NCBI RefSeq assembly: GCF_902713425.1
Contig: NC_081201.1
Location: forward strand, 32,027,613-32,091,612
Source: Acipenser ruthenus
Lineage: Eukaryota; Chordata; Actinopteri; Acipenseriformes; Acipenseridae
Direction: 5' to 3'
Length of the DNA stretch: 64,000 nt
Of this stretch, positions 15,626 through 27,699 are shown piece by piece. The notes beneath the pieces were generated by a model. It searched no databases. It was given only the letters and a program-made list of their open reading frames with translations, and was not told where the DNA came from. A program made the position numbers and the translations under genes. Positions within the stretch are counted from its first letter, which is position 1; each line of letters opens with the position of its first letter.

Positions 15626-16074
15626 TCATGTGACAGTTCAACATGATTAGGGCCATATTTTCAAAGTGTTCCCTCCAGTCTTTAAATAGCTCCTGTTTTT
15701 TGAGAGGTAAAACTCCTGTGAATTTTGCAAAACTAGAACCAAACAACTGAGTTATATATTTCAAGTTCTCTTAAGCATTCTCAATGTGTTTTGTGTCTCG
15801 TTTTATAACATTGACTAAAAAAGTGAATTAAAGACTGGAGTAAACACTTTGAAAAGAAGGCCCTTAGTTTCAACAGAGGGAATAGAGGTAGAAGTGAACT
15901 AACACTTAAAACAGAGGCTTAAAGCAGAGACCTGTTTACACACTGCAGACTGGAGCGGATCTGCACTGCGCTACACCAAGGGGTGTTACAGGGTTAAAAC
16001 ATTGGGATATTTCTAAAACATCAGGAAGAGTCCTGAAAGTGTTGTGAAGCACAGAGAAGCATGCTAGAACACAT

Positions 16075-16195
16075 GGTGAAGCATGGTGACACACAGTGAA
16101 TGGAGAAGCAGCCTGTAAACTGTGTGATGCACTTGGTGAAGCATGGTGACACACAGTGAATGGAGAAGCAGCCTGTAAACTGTGTGATGCACTTG
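16075..16195. repeat. 60-bp tandem duplication
   Basis: Two nearly perfect copies of a 60-bp segment starting TGGTGAAGCATGGTGACACA and ending GTGTGATGCACT. Confidence 0.93.
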
Positions 16196-16435
16196 GGGGT
16201 TAACGAGCTCTGGCAGCCGCAGGTTGGTGTTTGCAGTGCTGCTCTGGCCTTGAGAAACACACTGGCAAATCATTAACCTGCAAACACTGTGACAGGCCGA
16301 GGAGATAACAGGAGCCACGTGATAATCACGTGATTTATACAACATGTGTGGGGAGCAAATGTGCCTGAGGAGACTCAGGGAACCAACAGCAGCTTTAAAT
16401 AAAAGCTCTCTGTGCTCTTCACGTCACAGTGATAC

Positions 16436-16572
16436 TGTACAGGCGGTCATTTTGGAGGTTTTTCCCATGGTTTTAGTATGCATTTCTCATGGTTTGCCAT
16501 GTTTTTTTTAACATGCTTTACCATACCTCTCTTGCTGTGCTTTTACTGTGAGAAACATTTAGAAGGGATCTG
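16436..16572 (+). mobile_element. Dispersed inverted-repeat element, copy 3
   Basis: Contains TTTTTCCCATGGTTTTAGTA, TGGTTTGCCATG, ACATGCTTTACCATACCTCT and TGTGCTTTTACTGTGAGAAA. The left end is degraded. Confidence 0.65.
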
Positions 16573-16895
16573 TCATAGGGAATGTCACAAAGACTAATTG
16601 CTGCACCTTAAAAGGGCCAAACTGACTCTCAGATTGAGGGAGAAGCGAGGGTTTGTTTTATTAGACGGTGAGAGATCGGACCAGGAGGTTTATTCAAAGA
16701 TCTAATTGCTGCTCTTCGCTAGTTTCTGTCTGTAGCCATGCACAGCGAGGAGCAGTCCTGTATACAGCGCTCCCTCGATAATTCACTAATTTCATAATTC
16801 CAGGTTAAACCACATGGACAGTATTGTACAAGTACTGTGGAACATCACCTGTAGATGCTGTGGAAACTGTGTTGAAGATGCAACTGTGAGAGTAA

Positions 16896-18821
<1,926 letters not shown>

Positions 18822-19437
18822 GAGACACACACTGAAATACTGCCACCTACACTACAGGCACACCCACTGCAACTCTTCTTACAGCAACCAGCTTGTACTC
18901 AGGACAAGAAAACTTTACTGCACTCCTGCCTGCAATGCTAACACTGAGCTGAGCTCAGACTGCCCCCTACTGGACATGCGCACTCCAGCACTGACAGAGA
19001 CACAAGGAAACAAATTAGAGACACTCGCCATAACACTGTGAATCACATGTGGGGCCCAGGCGTTTGAACCGTTCCTGAGGGATACCTGACTATTCCTCTG
19101 TGGTCACCAGTCTAGTTCCTTCAGGGAAGTTGTATCGCACTGTTTCTAGGCTGCTGAATGGCCCATTTGGGGATTTTTTCCCTCCTGAGACATTAGTAAT
19201 TTGTGCAGTCCTGGATACAGAATCCAGCTCGCAGTTCGTGCTGAAAAACTTTTGCTTATTTGCTTGTGTTTTTCACTTCAGTTTGAAATATGCAGACAAC
19301 ACTACAGATGCTGCTTCCTGGTATCTAGTCACTTCCTGTTGTGTTGTAGTTCAAACTCCGACCATGTGACTCACAGCAAAGTTACCAGGATGCAGCAGTG
19401 TATCTGTATTTGAAATACTTGCGTGACCTGAATCATG

Positions 19438-19443
19438 AATAAA
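19438..19443 (+). terminator. Poly(A) signal AATAAA, gprin2
   Basis: First canonical AATAAA downstream of the gprin2 stop, giving a 3' UTR of about 0.6 kb. Confidence 0.6.
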
Positions 19444-19805
19444 CACGCGAAGAGCTAAAAGATTCTTAGCACAATAACAAGGGGGAAGGGCAGTAAATAA
19501 GAGGTAAGAAAGGTGTCAACAGGGTCTTTAATGTTGTGTGAGTGGACAGGACCCTGTGCCCTCTGCATTACAGTGCCCCCTGTGTGTCTGGAGGCTCAGA
19601 GCTGGCTCAGAGACTCTTTAAATGCAATAACACCCCCAGTCCCCGCCAAAACACTGTCAACATAGTTGTGCTATCTGCGGTCCTTCGCGGCTGGGTGACC
19701 CTTTAAAATGATGCTGTATGATGCTGCTTAACACTGGACCTCAGTAACAATTTTAATATGCGCATTTAAACCAGAGATTCATTCATTAGATCTTAGTCTT
19801 TTAGT

Positions 19806-19985
19806 TTCCAGTTTAACTGGGAACTATTAACACAACCAGTACAGTTAAACTGGGAATTATTAAAACAACCAGTACAGTTAAACTGGGAATTATTAACACA
19901 ACCACTACAGTTAAACTGGGAATTATTAACACAGCCAGTACAGTTAAACTGGGAATTATTAACACAACCAGTATAGGTAAATTGG
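19806..19985. repeat. 33-bp tandem repeat, five copies
   Basis: Unit TTAAACTGGGAATTATTAAC plus ACAACCAGTACAG. 33 nt keeps frame, which explains the repeated 11-residue frame on the minus strand; there is no other sign of coding. Confidence 0.93.
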
Positions 19986-20349
19986 TGATCCACACAGCAT
20001 TTCTAAACTATTCAGACTGTATTCCTGTGAATTTGCTGCCAAACCTTCCTTTAAGACAGCATTGGTTTTGTGTTCGTATATCCAATTATCTGACTATGTT
20101 TAAATGTTTTTAGTTTTTTTGTACGTATTTTTGAACTACGATTAGTACAAACTCACAGTGAAGTCAATGTCTTGTCACTGAAGCATGGACTCTCTTCACA
20201 CGAAGGTCTGTTTAGTTTGTGTCTGTTTGTGCCTAGCATGAGAATTTGGGTTCAAGCTCAGGCTAGGCTAAACAAACCGAGTCCCAATCTTAACCCTTGC
20301 TTATCCCTTCCCAGAGGCAGCTGGGGTGCATTTTGCCCAGCTCATATAC

Positions 20350-20518
20350 AGTATATTTAAAAGGGATTGCTACTAACCACAGCTTTACAATCAGAATATC
20401 AGCCCTGCTCAGAATCACTTGCTTATGCTCTACCGCACCCCTCTGGGCTTTACCATGCTTTCATAATGATTTGTTACACTTTGCTGTGCTTTTACTGTGA
20501 GAAACTTTTATAAGGGGT
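20350..20518 (+). mobile_element. Dispersed inverted-repeat element, copy 4
   Basis: Ends GAGAAACTTTTATAAGGGG. Carries the CTCTGGGCTTTACCATGCTT and TTGTTACACTTTGCTGTGCT blocks; the left part is diverged. Confidence 0.6.
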
Positions 20519-21434
20519 GTCTCTGTATGGGTAGTGTTGTACATTGTGGGAATGATTTATAATAATCAGGTGATGTGTGTGTGTGTGGTGGGGGGGGGGG
20601 GGGGGGGGTCCCACTATCTAGCGAATGTAAACTCTCTATTACTCAAGTTATTTGAATGCTGTTTGTAGTGCTACAGGGAAGGGATACTTTATCAAGTCAC
20701 AGTCCCTCACTGTACAGACTGCAAACCTGCACTCCTCACCCCTCGCTTACTCTACATGCCTCATGTTTTGGACCAAAAAGTAACAATGGGACCGCAGACA
20801 CTGTTAATTTATTCTTTAATGGTATGCCTACCGGATACTGTGTCACACACCCAGAAGCCATGTTGGTAAGGGCAAGGTGCTGCATCGTCCAATGGCTGCC
20901 TGCATGTGCTGTTGCAGCGCTGCTGTTTGGCACGGACTGTATTATACCACAAAGCGACATGCTTTGCCTTCTGGGATTCTGAAATTACAGTTTCTATTTT
21001 ATTTCTACAGTATTCGGCTTCTATCTGTCAATATACAGTATAAATTAGATTTTTGTCAAAGCTGGTGTTAAGAATGAGCTATACGACTTGACCTTGGGGT
21101 GCTGTAGTTCGATCAGGTTGTCTAGTGGTGTTAGTCATGTGAGCATTGCCCTGTGTACAGCACCGTTCTGTTTGCAGATGACAATGGGAGAGTGGGGACT
21201 GTCAGGACCCGAATGTATGGAGTGTCCATGCATCATATATCCTATAGAAGCACAATTCATTTGCTCAGCTCCGAAATATAGTCTCTCTCTAGTAAATCAA
21301 ATGACCTATATTCTCAGTTTCAGCTCATGCATTTTAATTCACATTGCAGAATGACTTATTGGTACCACATCTGTCACACAGATTCCATGTCAAACAGAGG
21401 GAGATTTTATACAGTTTAAATGGACCTGGTATAA

Positions 21435-21617
21435 GTGAGTCGGTCTGCCCCCATGCTTTTCCCATGGTTATACTATGCATTTACCGTAGTTGTTACCATG
21501 GTTTGGCATGCTTTTTTTAAATATGCTTCACCATTCCTACATGGACTTAACAATGTTTACATATGATTTCCCACGTGTTCACTGTGCTTTTACTGTATGG
21601 ACTTTTATCAGGGCAGT
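21435..21617 (+). mobile_element. Dispersed inverted-repeat element, copy 5
   Basis: Has CATGCTTTTCCCATGGTTAT, TTTGGCATGCTTTTTTTAAA and TGTGCTTTTACTGTATGGAC, ending TTTTATCAGGGC. Confidence 0.65.
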
Positions 21618-21944
21618 AAAGAGTAAAAGAGTGGCACTGCTGAGAGATAAATAGATATATATTATAAAATGCATTGAAGTCAATGGAAAGCCCCCTTAAT
21701 GTAAACCATAGAAATCTATATATGTATATGTATGTATGATCCAAGATCTCTTTTCAGTCTGGCACAGGCAGAGTTGCAGCCAACGTCCCACAGTGCTCTC
21801 CTTTGCAGCCTCAGTCTGTGGGTTGTTATTAATGTTGTTTGTCACAAAGTATAATTTACAGTGTTGGATATAAAAAGGGAAACTCCATCTCAAGTGCTTT
21901 TTCATTGTGATGCATCAGGGAATCTGTGTGTGAGCAGCTCTGTT

Positions 21945-22200
21945 GTGTGTGCGTGTGCGCGTGTATGCGTGTGTCTGTGTGTGTGTGTGTGCATATGTGT
22001 GTGTGTGTATGCGTGCGTGGTGTGTGTGTGCGTGCATGTGTGTATGCGTGTGTGTGCGTGTGTGTGCGTGCATGTGGGTATGCGTGTGAGTGTCTGTGCA
22101 TGTGTGCATGTGTGTGTCTGTGCGTGTGTCTTTGTGTGTGTGCGTGCGTGCGTGTGTGTGAGTGCGTGTGCGTGTGCGTGTGTGCACGCATGTGTGCGTC
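21945..22200. repeat. Compound TG/CGTG/CATG microsatellite
   Basis: About 250 bp of imperfect (TG)n with CGTG, CATG and TCTG interruptions. Frames across it are artefacts. Confidence 0.95.
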
Positions 22201-22455
22201 GGGAGGGGGGACTGCTCAGTGTAGACATTTGGATTCATGACTTACTCGTCTCAGACTTGTTCAATCAGGGTGATCCCTCACTGACTCAGTCCTTCGTAGC
22301 GATCTGAACTTCAACAGAAATGTGTAGATTGGGGTCGCAATCACGTGTCCAGCCTGTCCAGTTGTCCAGCTCATGGATCAGTCTAGATGGCCTCTATTTG
22401 CAGAGTTAGGCAGATAAAACACAGTAAATGTCCATGATAATTTAGCAGCCCCCCC

Positions 22456-22540
22456 CCCCCCCCATTCTTTTCCCATAGTTATACTATGCATTCTCACTGT
22501 GCTTTTCACTACACTGTGCTACAGGACCCTTTTTTAAGGC
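22456..22540 (+). mobile_element. Dispersed inverted-repeat element, copy 6 (truncated)
   Basis: Starts at a 15-bp poly(C) run, then ATTCTTTTCCCATAGTTATA and TCACTGTGCTTTTCACTACA, ending CCTTTTTTAAGGC. The middle is missing. Confidence 0.55.
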
Positions 22541-22859
22541 TAAACCATGTCAGTGTGTTCAATTGTCATTTCAGAAGAGTCAGCACATTGCTCAGTATTT
22601 GCTAACTGACTGAGTTATTGTGATCTTTCAAAAACCACACACAACACCAGTCAGGGGCATTGTTAGCCCTGTAAAAGCATGTGTCACAGGGCGCTTGTGA
22701 GCTTGCATAGTGGTTAATAAACAACAGCAGCATGGTTATTTTTAATGATGAAACAGTCTGGGTCAAAATTCTTAAAGCCTTTTCCTCCAAACTCTTAACT
22801 CAGAAGTTGTGTTTGTGCGTGTGTGTGTTTGAGTGTGTGTGTGTGTGTCTCGTTGTGTC

Positions 22860-22930
22860 CTGTGAGAGCGCTCGTGACCCCTGTGAGAGCCCTCGTGACC
22901 CCTGTGACAGCCCTCGTGACCCCTGTCCGT
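22860..22930. repeat. 21-bp tandem repeat
   Basis: Three to four copies of GAGAGCCCTCGTGACCCCTGT. No splice or start context supports coding. Confidence 0.85.
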
Positions 22931-23586
22931 TCTTGTTCTTTTCTGTCTGAACGTTTCGAGCGATGGATTGGCCAGCTAGCTGCTCGCATGGTCAACTTCT
23001 TTTTAGTGTTTATAGAAGAAAAAAAAATCAAGTTGTGAAAAAATGTATTTTGGAATTGTTTTGTTTGATTGTCTATTTTGAACAAAAATTAAATAAACTT
23101 ATTACAAACACATCCTAATGGAGGATGGCTGGTCTTTTATTTATTCATCCAATAACTGGGGAGTTTAGAAATTTCACTACAGAATACTGCTGGCCACCAG
23201 GCCTGACCCTGCTGCTGCTGCTGCTTATCTTCCTGAGATCTGAGCAGATCACAATCCCTGTGGCAGTAATGCCTAAGGCCTGACCTCACAGCGTCCAGCA
23301 CTGACCTCTCCCTGACCCTGACCCTGGCCTCTCTCTGGCCACACTCACGTGAGGGCAGTGACGAGCGACCGCGCTGGGTGGTGTGATTGCGAAGGAGAGG
23401 AGAGAGGGAGCTGGCCAGCGTTGTTTGTGCGAGAGCCTGATTGAAACTGCTGATGAGACTTTCAGCTGCTCAGTGTGCCAGTGGCAACCCCTCCTGCTGC
23501 CTCTCCAGCCTCCTAGAACAATCCAGTGCACTGTGTGTTTGTGTGGCTACTCTTTGTCAGCACTGGCATGCTCCTGCCCACCCCAG

Positions 23587-23594
23587 TATAAATA
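23587..23594 (+). promoter_or_regulatory. TATA box of the serine protease gene
   Basis: TATAAATA lies 35 bp upstream of the protease ATG. A start 25-30 bp downstream would leave a 5' UTR of only about 10 nt, as is common for pancreatic zymogen genes. Confidence 0.75.
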
Positions 23595-23629
23595 GCGTCT
23601 GTGCTCCGGGGCAGGCCGCTACACTGAAA

Positions 23630-25848
23630 ATGAACGTCAAGAGGCTGCCTCTGCTGCTGCTGCTGCTGCTGCTGCCCACTCTGGCACTGCTGCTCTCAAT
23701 CTCGCCCACGCGCCACCGCCAGCACAGAGTCCAGCACCTGGGTGAGTGAGTCTCCATCTCTCCGTCTCACTGCATCAGTGCTGGGAGAGACCCGGGAGAT
23801 TGCTGGGGAGCCAGTTTGTGTTTCTGTTAAAGGATTTAACTTCACTTAAACAGACGCAGAGGAGAACTGGTTAAGAATGCGAAAGCCGTAGATTTAAAAA
23901 AGTTACTGTAGCTGTAATAGTCACTATGGTTGCTTTGAAAATGTTGTGGAAAACTTTATTTTGTATTTTATGAGGGAGGCAGTGTGGTCTAGTGGTTAGA
24001 GTTGAGTGACTGGGAGGGAGGCTGAGAGCTAGTGTGGTCTAGTCATTGAAGCTAAGGGACTGAGAGGGAGGGAAGCGTTGTGGTCTAGTGATTAGGGTGA
24101 GGAGGGACTGGGAGAAAGGAAGGGAGGTGTTGTGGTCTAGTGATTACAGGTGAGATTAGAGGTTTGCTGTCTGCTAGAGTCTTGTAGTCTTGTTGTGTTT
24201 CCCCCAGATTGGCCAAAGGACTGTGGGATCCCTCACTTCCAGCCCAACACCGCGGAGAGGATCATATCAGGGAACGAGGCACGGCCACACTCCTGGCCAT
24301 GGCAGGTCTCACTGCAGGTACCCCGAAATACAGCGACACCTCACTGCACACTGGCTCCTCACCTACACAAGTTTACCACAGTAAAATCATAGCAACGTGT
24401 AATAAAGAACAGCGAAAGCATGGTAAAGCATAAGCAAGCATTGCAAAGCCCAGAGAGGTACAATAAAGCAAATGAAAAAACATGGTAAATCATGGTAAAC
24501 TATAGTAAATACAGATTTTAACCATGGGAAAAGCTACACGATGACTGTGGTGAACGTTTCGAAAGACTCCTCTCTGATACTGCAGACTAACCCCTCGAGT
24601 CTCTCATTCTTCGCAGGTCCGCCCTCGCGGCACTAAGAAATACATCCATGTGTGTGGAGGGACTCTGATCCACAGGAACTGGGTCCTGACTGCAGCACAT
24701 TGCTTCCAGAAGTAAGAGGACACGTAATACAACAGAGGGAGGAAGAGAGAGGGGGAGGGGGAGGAGATAGAGGAAGGGGTTGTGTGTGTATTTTTCTTGG
24801 TTCAGGGGCAAGGCAGAGGAGGGAGGCGGGGGGGGGGGGTGTAGAGACTAGGGGAGGATGTGTAGGGTGAGTAGGGGAGGGGTGTGCAGAGAGTGGGGGG
24901 TGTAGGCAGAGCGAGCTCTGATGCTGTGGGTGTGTTTCAGGGGCAAGGCGGAGGATGCTGCTAGCTGGCGCATCGTTCTCGGGAAGCACCGACTGAAGGG
25001 CTCAGAGACGCCGGAGAGGGTGTTCGGTGTGCAGAGGATCTACCGGCACGAGCAGTTCCGCTACCCGCTGCTCAGCGAGCTCGATTATGACATCGCACTC
25101 GTCAAGGCGAACCGTGACATCCCCACCAGCCAGCAGATCCGATACGCCTGCCTGCCGCGCAGAGAGAGTGCGCTCCGACCAGGACACTACTGCTGGGTGA
25201 CCGGCTGGGGGGACACAAGAGGTAACACACTGTCCATATACCCAACACTAACCCCTAACCATAACCCTGACCATGACCCCAACTATACAGACTAAATACA
25301 GTGAGAGGGAGAGGAGGGAGCGGTACTGTATAGTAACTGTATTCTGTGCTGTTTCCTCTCAGGGGGGAAGGAGAACGTCTCTCTGGCTGAATCTCTCAAC
25401 CAGGCTCGTCTCCCCATCATTGACTTCAACACCTGCCGGCAGAAGAAGTTCTGGGGGAACCGTGTCCGGGACTCCATGATCTGTGCAGGCTTCAGAGACA
25501 CAGAGGGACCCCCCGCAGCCTGCCAGGTGAGGGGAGGGGAGGGGAGAGCCACAAGCTCAAAGCAATTCCACGTTTAATCCATTTCTTTCCACTGTCTCTC
25601 TCAGGGATCCAATTTGGTAGAGATCGCTGGGAGGTGCACAGTTCTAATTTGTCTCCTCTCTCTCTCAGGGTGACTCTGGTGGGCCCCTCCTGTGCCAGCT
25701 CGGTAGAGATCGCTGGGAGGTGCACGGCGTGGTGAGTTTCGGTCCGATCGGCTGCACGGTGGAGAACAAGCCCAGTGTGTTCACCAGAACCTCCACCTAC
25801 ATCCCCTGGATCGAGGCCACCCGATTCCGGGACTTCTTCCTGCACTGA
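23630..25848 (+). CDS. Secreted elastase-like S1 serine protease zymogen
   Basis: Six exons join in phase: 23630-23741, 24208-24317, 24617-24711, 24941-25221, 25363-25526 and 25669-25848 (313 aa). A leucine-rich signal segment (residues 6-23) is followed by a short propeptide with a Cys (DCGIP), then an activation site Arg55|Ile56 (IISGNE), so trypsin-type activation is expected. The triad is His102 (LTAAHC), Asp156 (YDIAL) and Ser257 (GDSGGP). The end SFGPIGC...KPSVFT resembles elastases more than trypsins. Residues just before the active-site Cys are Ala-Ala (AACQGDSGG), so the position-189 equivalent is neither Asp (trypsin) nor Ser. A small hydrophobic pocket is inferred. Intact, no broken frame. 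The exact orthologue is unknown to me, so no symbol is given. Confidence 0.9.
23985..24150. repeat. Degenerate repeats of a SINE-head motif in protease intron 1
   Basis: Four diverged copies of GTGTGGTCTAGTGGTTAGAG followed by GAGGGACTGGGAGG. The motif resembles the A-box region of the local tRNA-derived SINE and the larger array near 51 kb. Confidence 0.8.
24363..24575 (-). mobile_element. Dispersed inverted-repeat element, copy 7 (protease intron 2)
   Basis: Same family in the opposite orientation: AAGTTTACCACAGTAAAATC at the left, AGCATTGCAAAGCCCAGAGA in the middle, TTAACCATGGGAAAAGCTAC on the right. Fully intronic. Confidence 0.7.
25592..25652 (+). pseudogene. Partial duplicate of protease exon 6 start in intron 5
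   Basis: CTGTCTCTCTCAGGG, then GGTAGAGATCGCTGGGAGGT, matches the acceptor and a downstream part of exon 6 (25655-25727). About 24 bp covering the active-site serine motif is missing. This is a decayed tandem exon duplicate just upstream of the functional exon. Confidence 0.85.
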
Positions 25849-26640
25849 CACTAGAACCAGAATAAGACACCAGAACTGGACCAGGAAATCAAACTCAGAT
25901 CTGCCGTCTGGACCGAGAGGCTTCTTCCAGAACTGACACCACAAGTGGACTCTGATACCAGAACCAGACCTTCATGGAGGCTTCGAACAACAGGGAGTTC
26001 TTCTGACAGCAGTACCAGAACGCCCCGCTCACACTGACAACAGGACCGGGTTGAGTTCTTTCTACACTAAATCCAGAACCTCATGGTGAAACCAGCCCCA
26101 GTGGGTTCACCAGAACCACTGCGAGACGGAATCCATGACTTCTCTTTACACACTGCCTCCAGAACTGGACTGTGGAATCACACGCCCTAGGGAGAGGAAC
26201 AGAGACCCAGTCCACACAGAACCAGAGCAAACCCACACGGATCAGAACCACACTGTCAATAGAGTCAGGATTAAACCCAGTGTGTCCACAGCCTCTGTAC
26301 AAATAATAGATCATAGCATTATACAGTAGTGACCTGCTCACTATGTATTACTATAGTATTCAAACTGGTATACTGCAGTAAACTATAGTATTTGGTCACA
26401 ACTATAGAATACTGTAGTATACTTTTTATAGGTGGGAAAACTGTTGCATTCACCTTGGGGATGCAGTGACTTCTTCTCTGCTGCTGTGTACATGAATACA
26501 GAGTCACATTCAGGAAGCTTCACCTCCAGAGCTGTTTAACAAATTATTTTGTTTCTGATTAAAGAAGCCAATGACATTCTGTAACACTTTCATGAATATC
26601 AAACTTTATTTAATTAATAAAAAACAGGTTTGTTTGAAAC
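25849..26640 (+). other. Protease 3' UTR and poly(A) region
   Basis: Contains loosely repetitive CCAGAAC-type sequence to about 26300. The AATAAA in TTAATTAATAAAAAACAGG near 26617 is the likely signal. Confidence 0.5.
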
Positions 26641-27248
26641 TCCCATCTTGTGCTAATTCTGATTGCGCGCAACACAGTCAATGTAATCTTATATATATGT
26701 ACACACACACACACACACACACAAACAAATGTGGGGTAATTGTCTGAATCTGTATTCAGCATTGTAAATAAAAACAATATTAAATGGAATGAATCTATGT
26801 TGTAGTTAAAGATGATGATGAGGGTGTCCTCACTTTGAAGAAGACCTTTATTTGGTCAGATTTCTAAACGATGCTGGTTTAGTCTGACGGTTCTCCCTTT
26901 ACATGTTGAATACATCAGCTGTGCAGGTGTTTCCAGAAATCAAAACAGATTGCTACAATGCGCTCGTTGACCACTGGAGGGAGACACAGCACAGCTCATA
27001 AACCATGCAGCATAGAACCTCTATTATTAAAACTAATTGGGACAAGTGGGTGTTCGGATAACCGGATACTATTGTGAACTGTACAACTGTGAAAATGACT
27101 CTCCTCAATCAAGAAACATCCTAGAAAGATATAATTCAGCCCTGTACCTGACCTGTAAATATACAACTTACAGCACTGCACTGTTCCGTGTACCAAACTG
27201 ACTGCTGAATAGCACATGTTCTGTGACAGGTAAGCCTGCACCGCCGCG

Positions 27249-27482
27249 TCTCGCGAGAACCTGATCCAGTCATGCCCTTGGTAGTGTGGCCTCTGGTCTT
27301 CTCGCGAGATCTTACTGTGGGTGGACGGGTCGTTTCACAGACGAAGCTTTCACAGGAAAAAATAAATAAAATCGTTAAAATATACAAACAGAACTGGGAC
27401 CGTGAGATACCCGCCACCCACCGGTCTGAACCCACTCAGAGAACCGCGACACGTATCACTCGGGTCAACCAGGACCGTCCAG
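27249..27482 (+). promoter_or_regulatory. Promoter-like site with paired TCTCGCGAGA and a candidate 5' exon
   Basis: Two perfect TCTCGCGAGA palindromes lie at 27249-27258 and 27300-27309. This motif marks strong, often bidirectional, vertebrate housekeeping promoters. A donor-like CCGTCCAG|GTAACG at 27482 could end a non-coding first exon. The nearest downstream plus-strand coding gene is ncoa4, so an upstream ncoa4 exon is possible. Confidence 0.5.
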
Positions 27483-27699
27483 GTAACGTCGTTAATTACA
27501 AAGTCACTCAACGAGCGGGGTGGTCGTCTGTCTCCGGGTTTCAAGTTATTTTAAACTGTCACTTACCTGTCGTTAATCCGACAGTATGTATTAAAGGGCT
27601 TGTGTTGATAAATACGCGCTGCGGTAGGACATTGTTTTAATTTTTGTCCACAAAGGCAGTGTGGTATTGTGTGGAGATGGGGGTGCGGCAGTTTGGGGA

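Noticed and set aside
15096-15764. Cys-Leu-Pro repeat and Gln-Thr-Asp-Arg repeat frames
   Set aside because: Tetranucleotide tract open in all frames.
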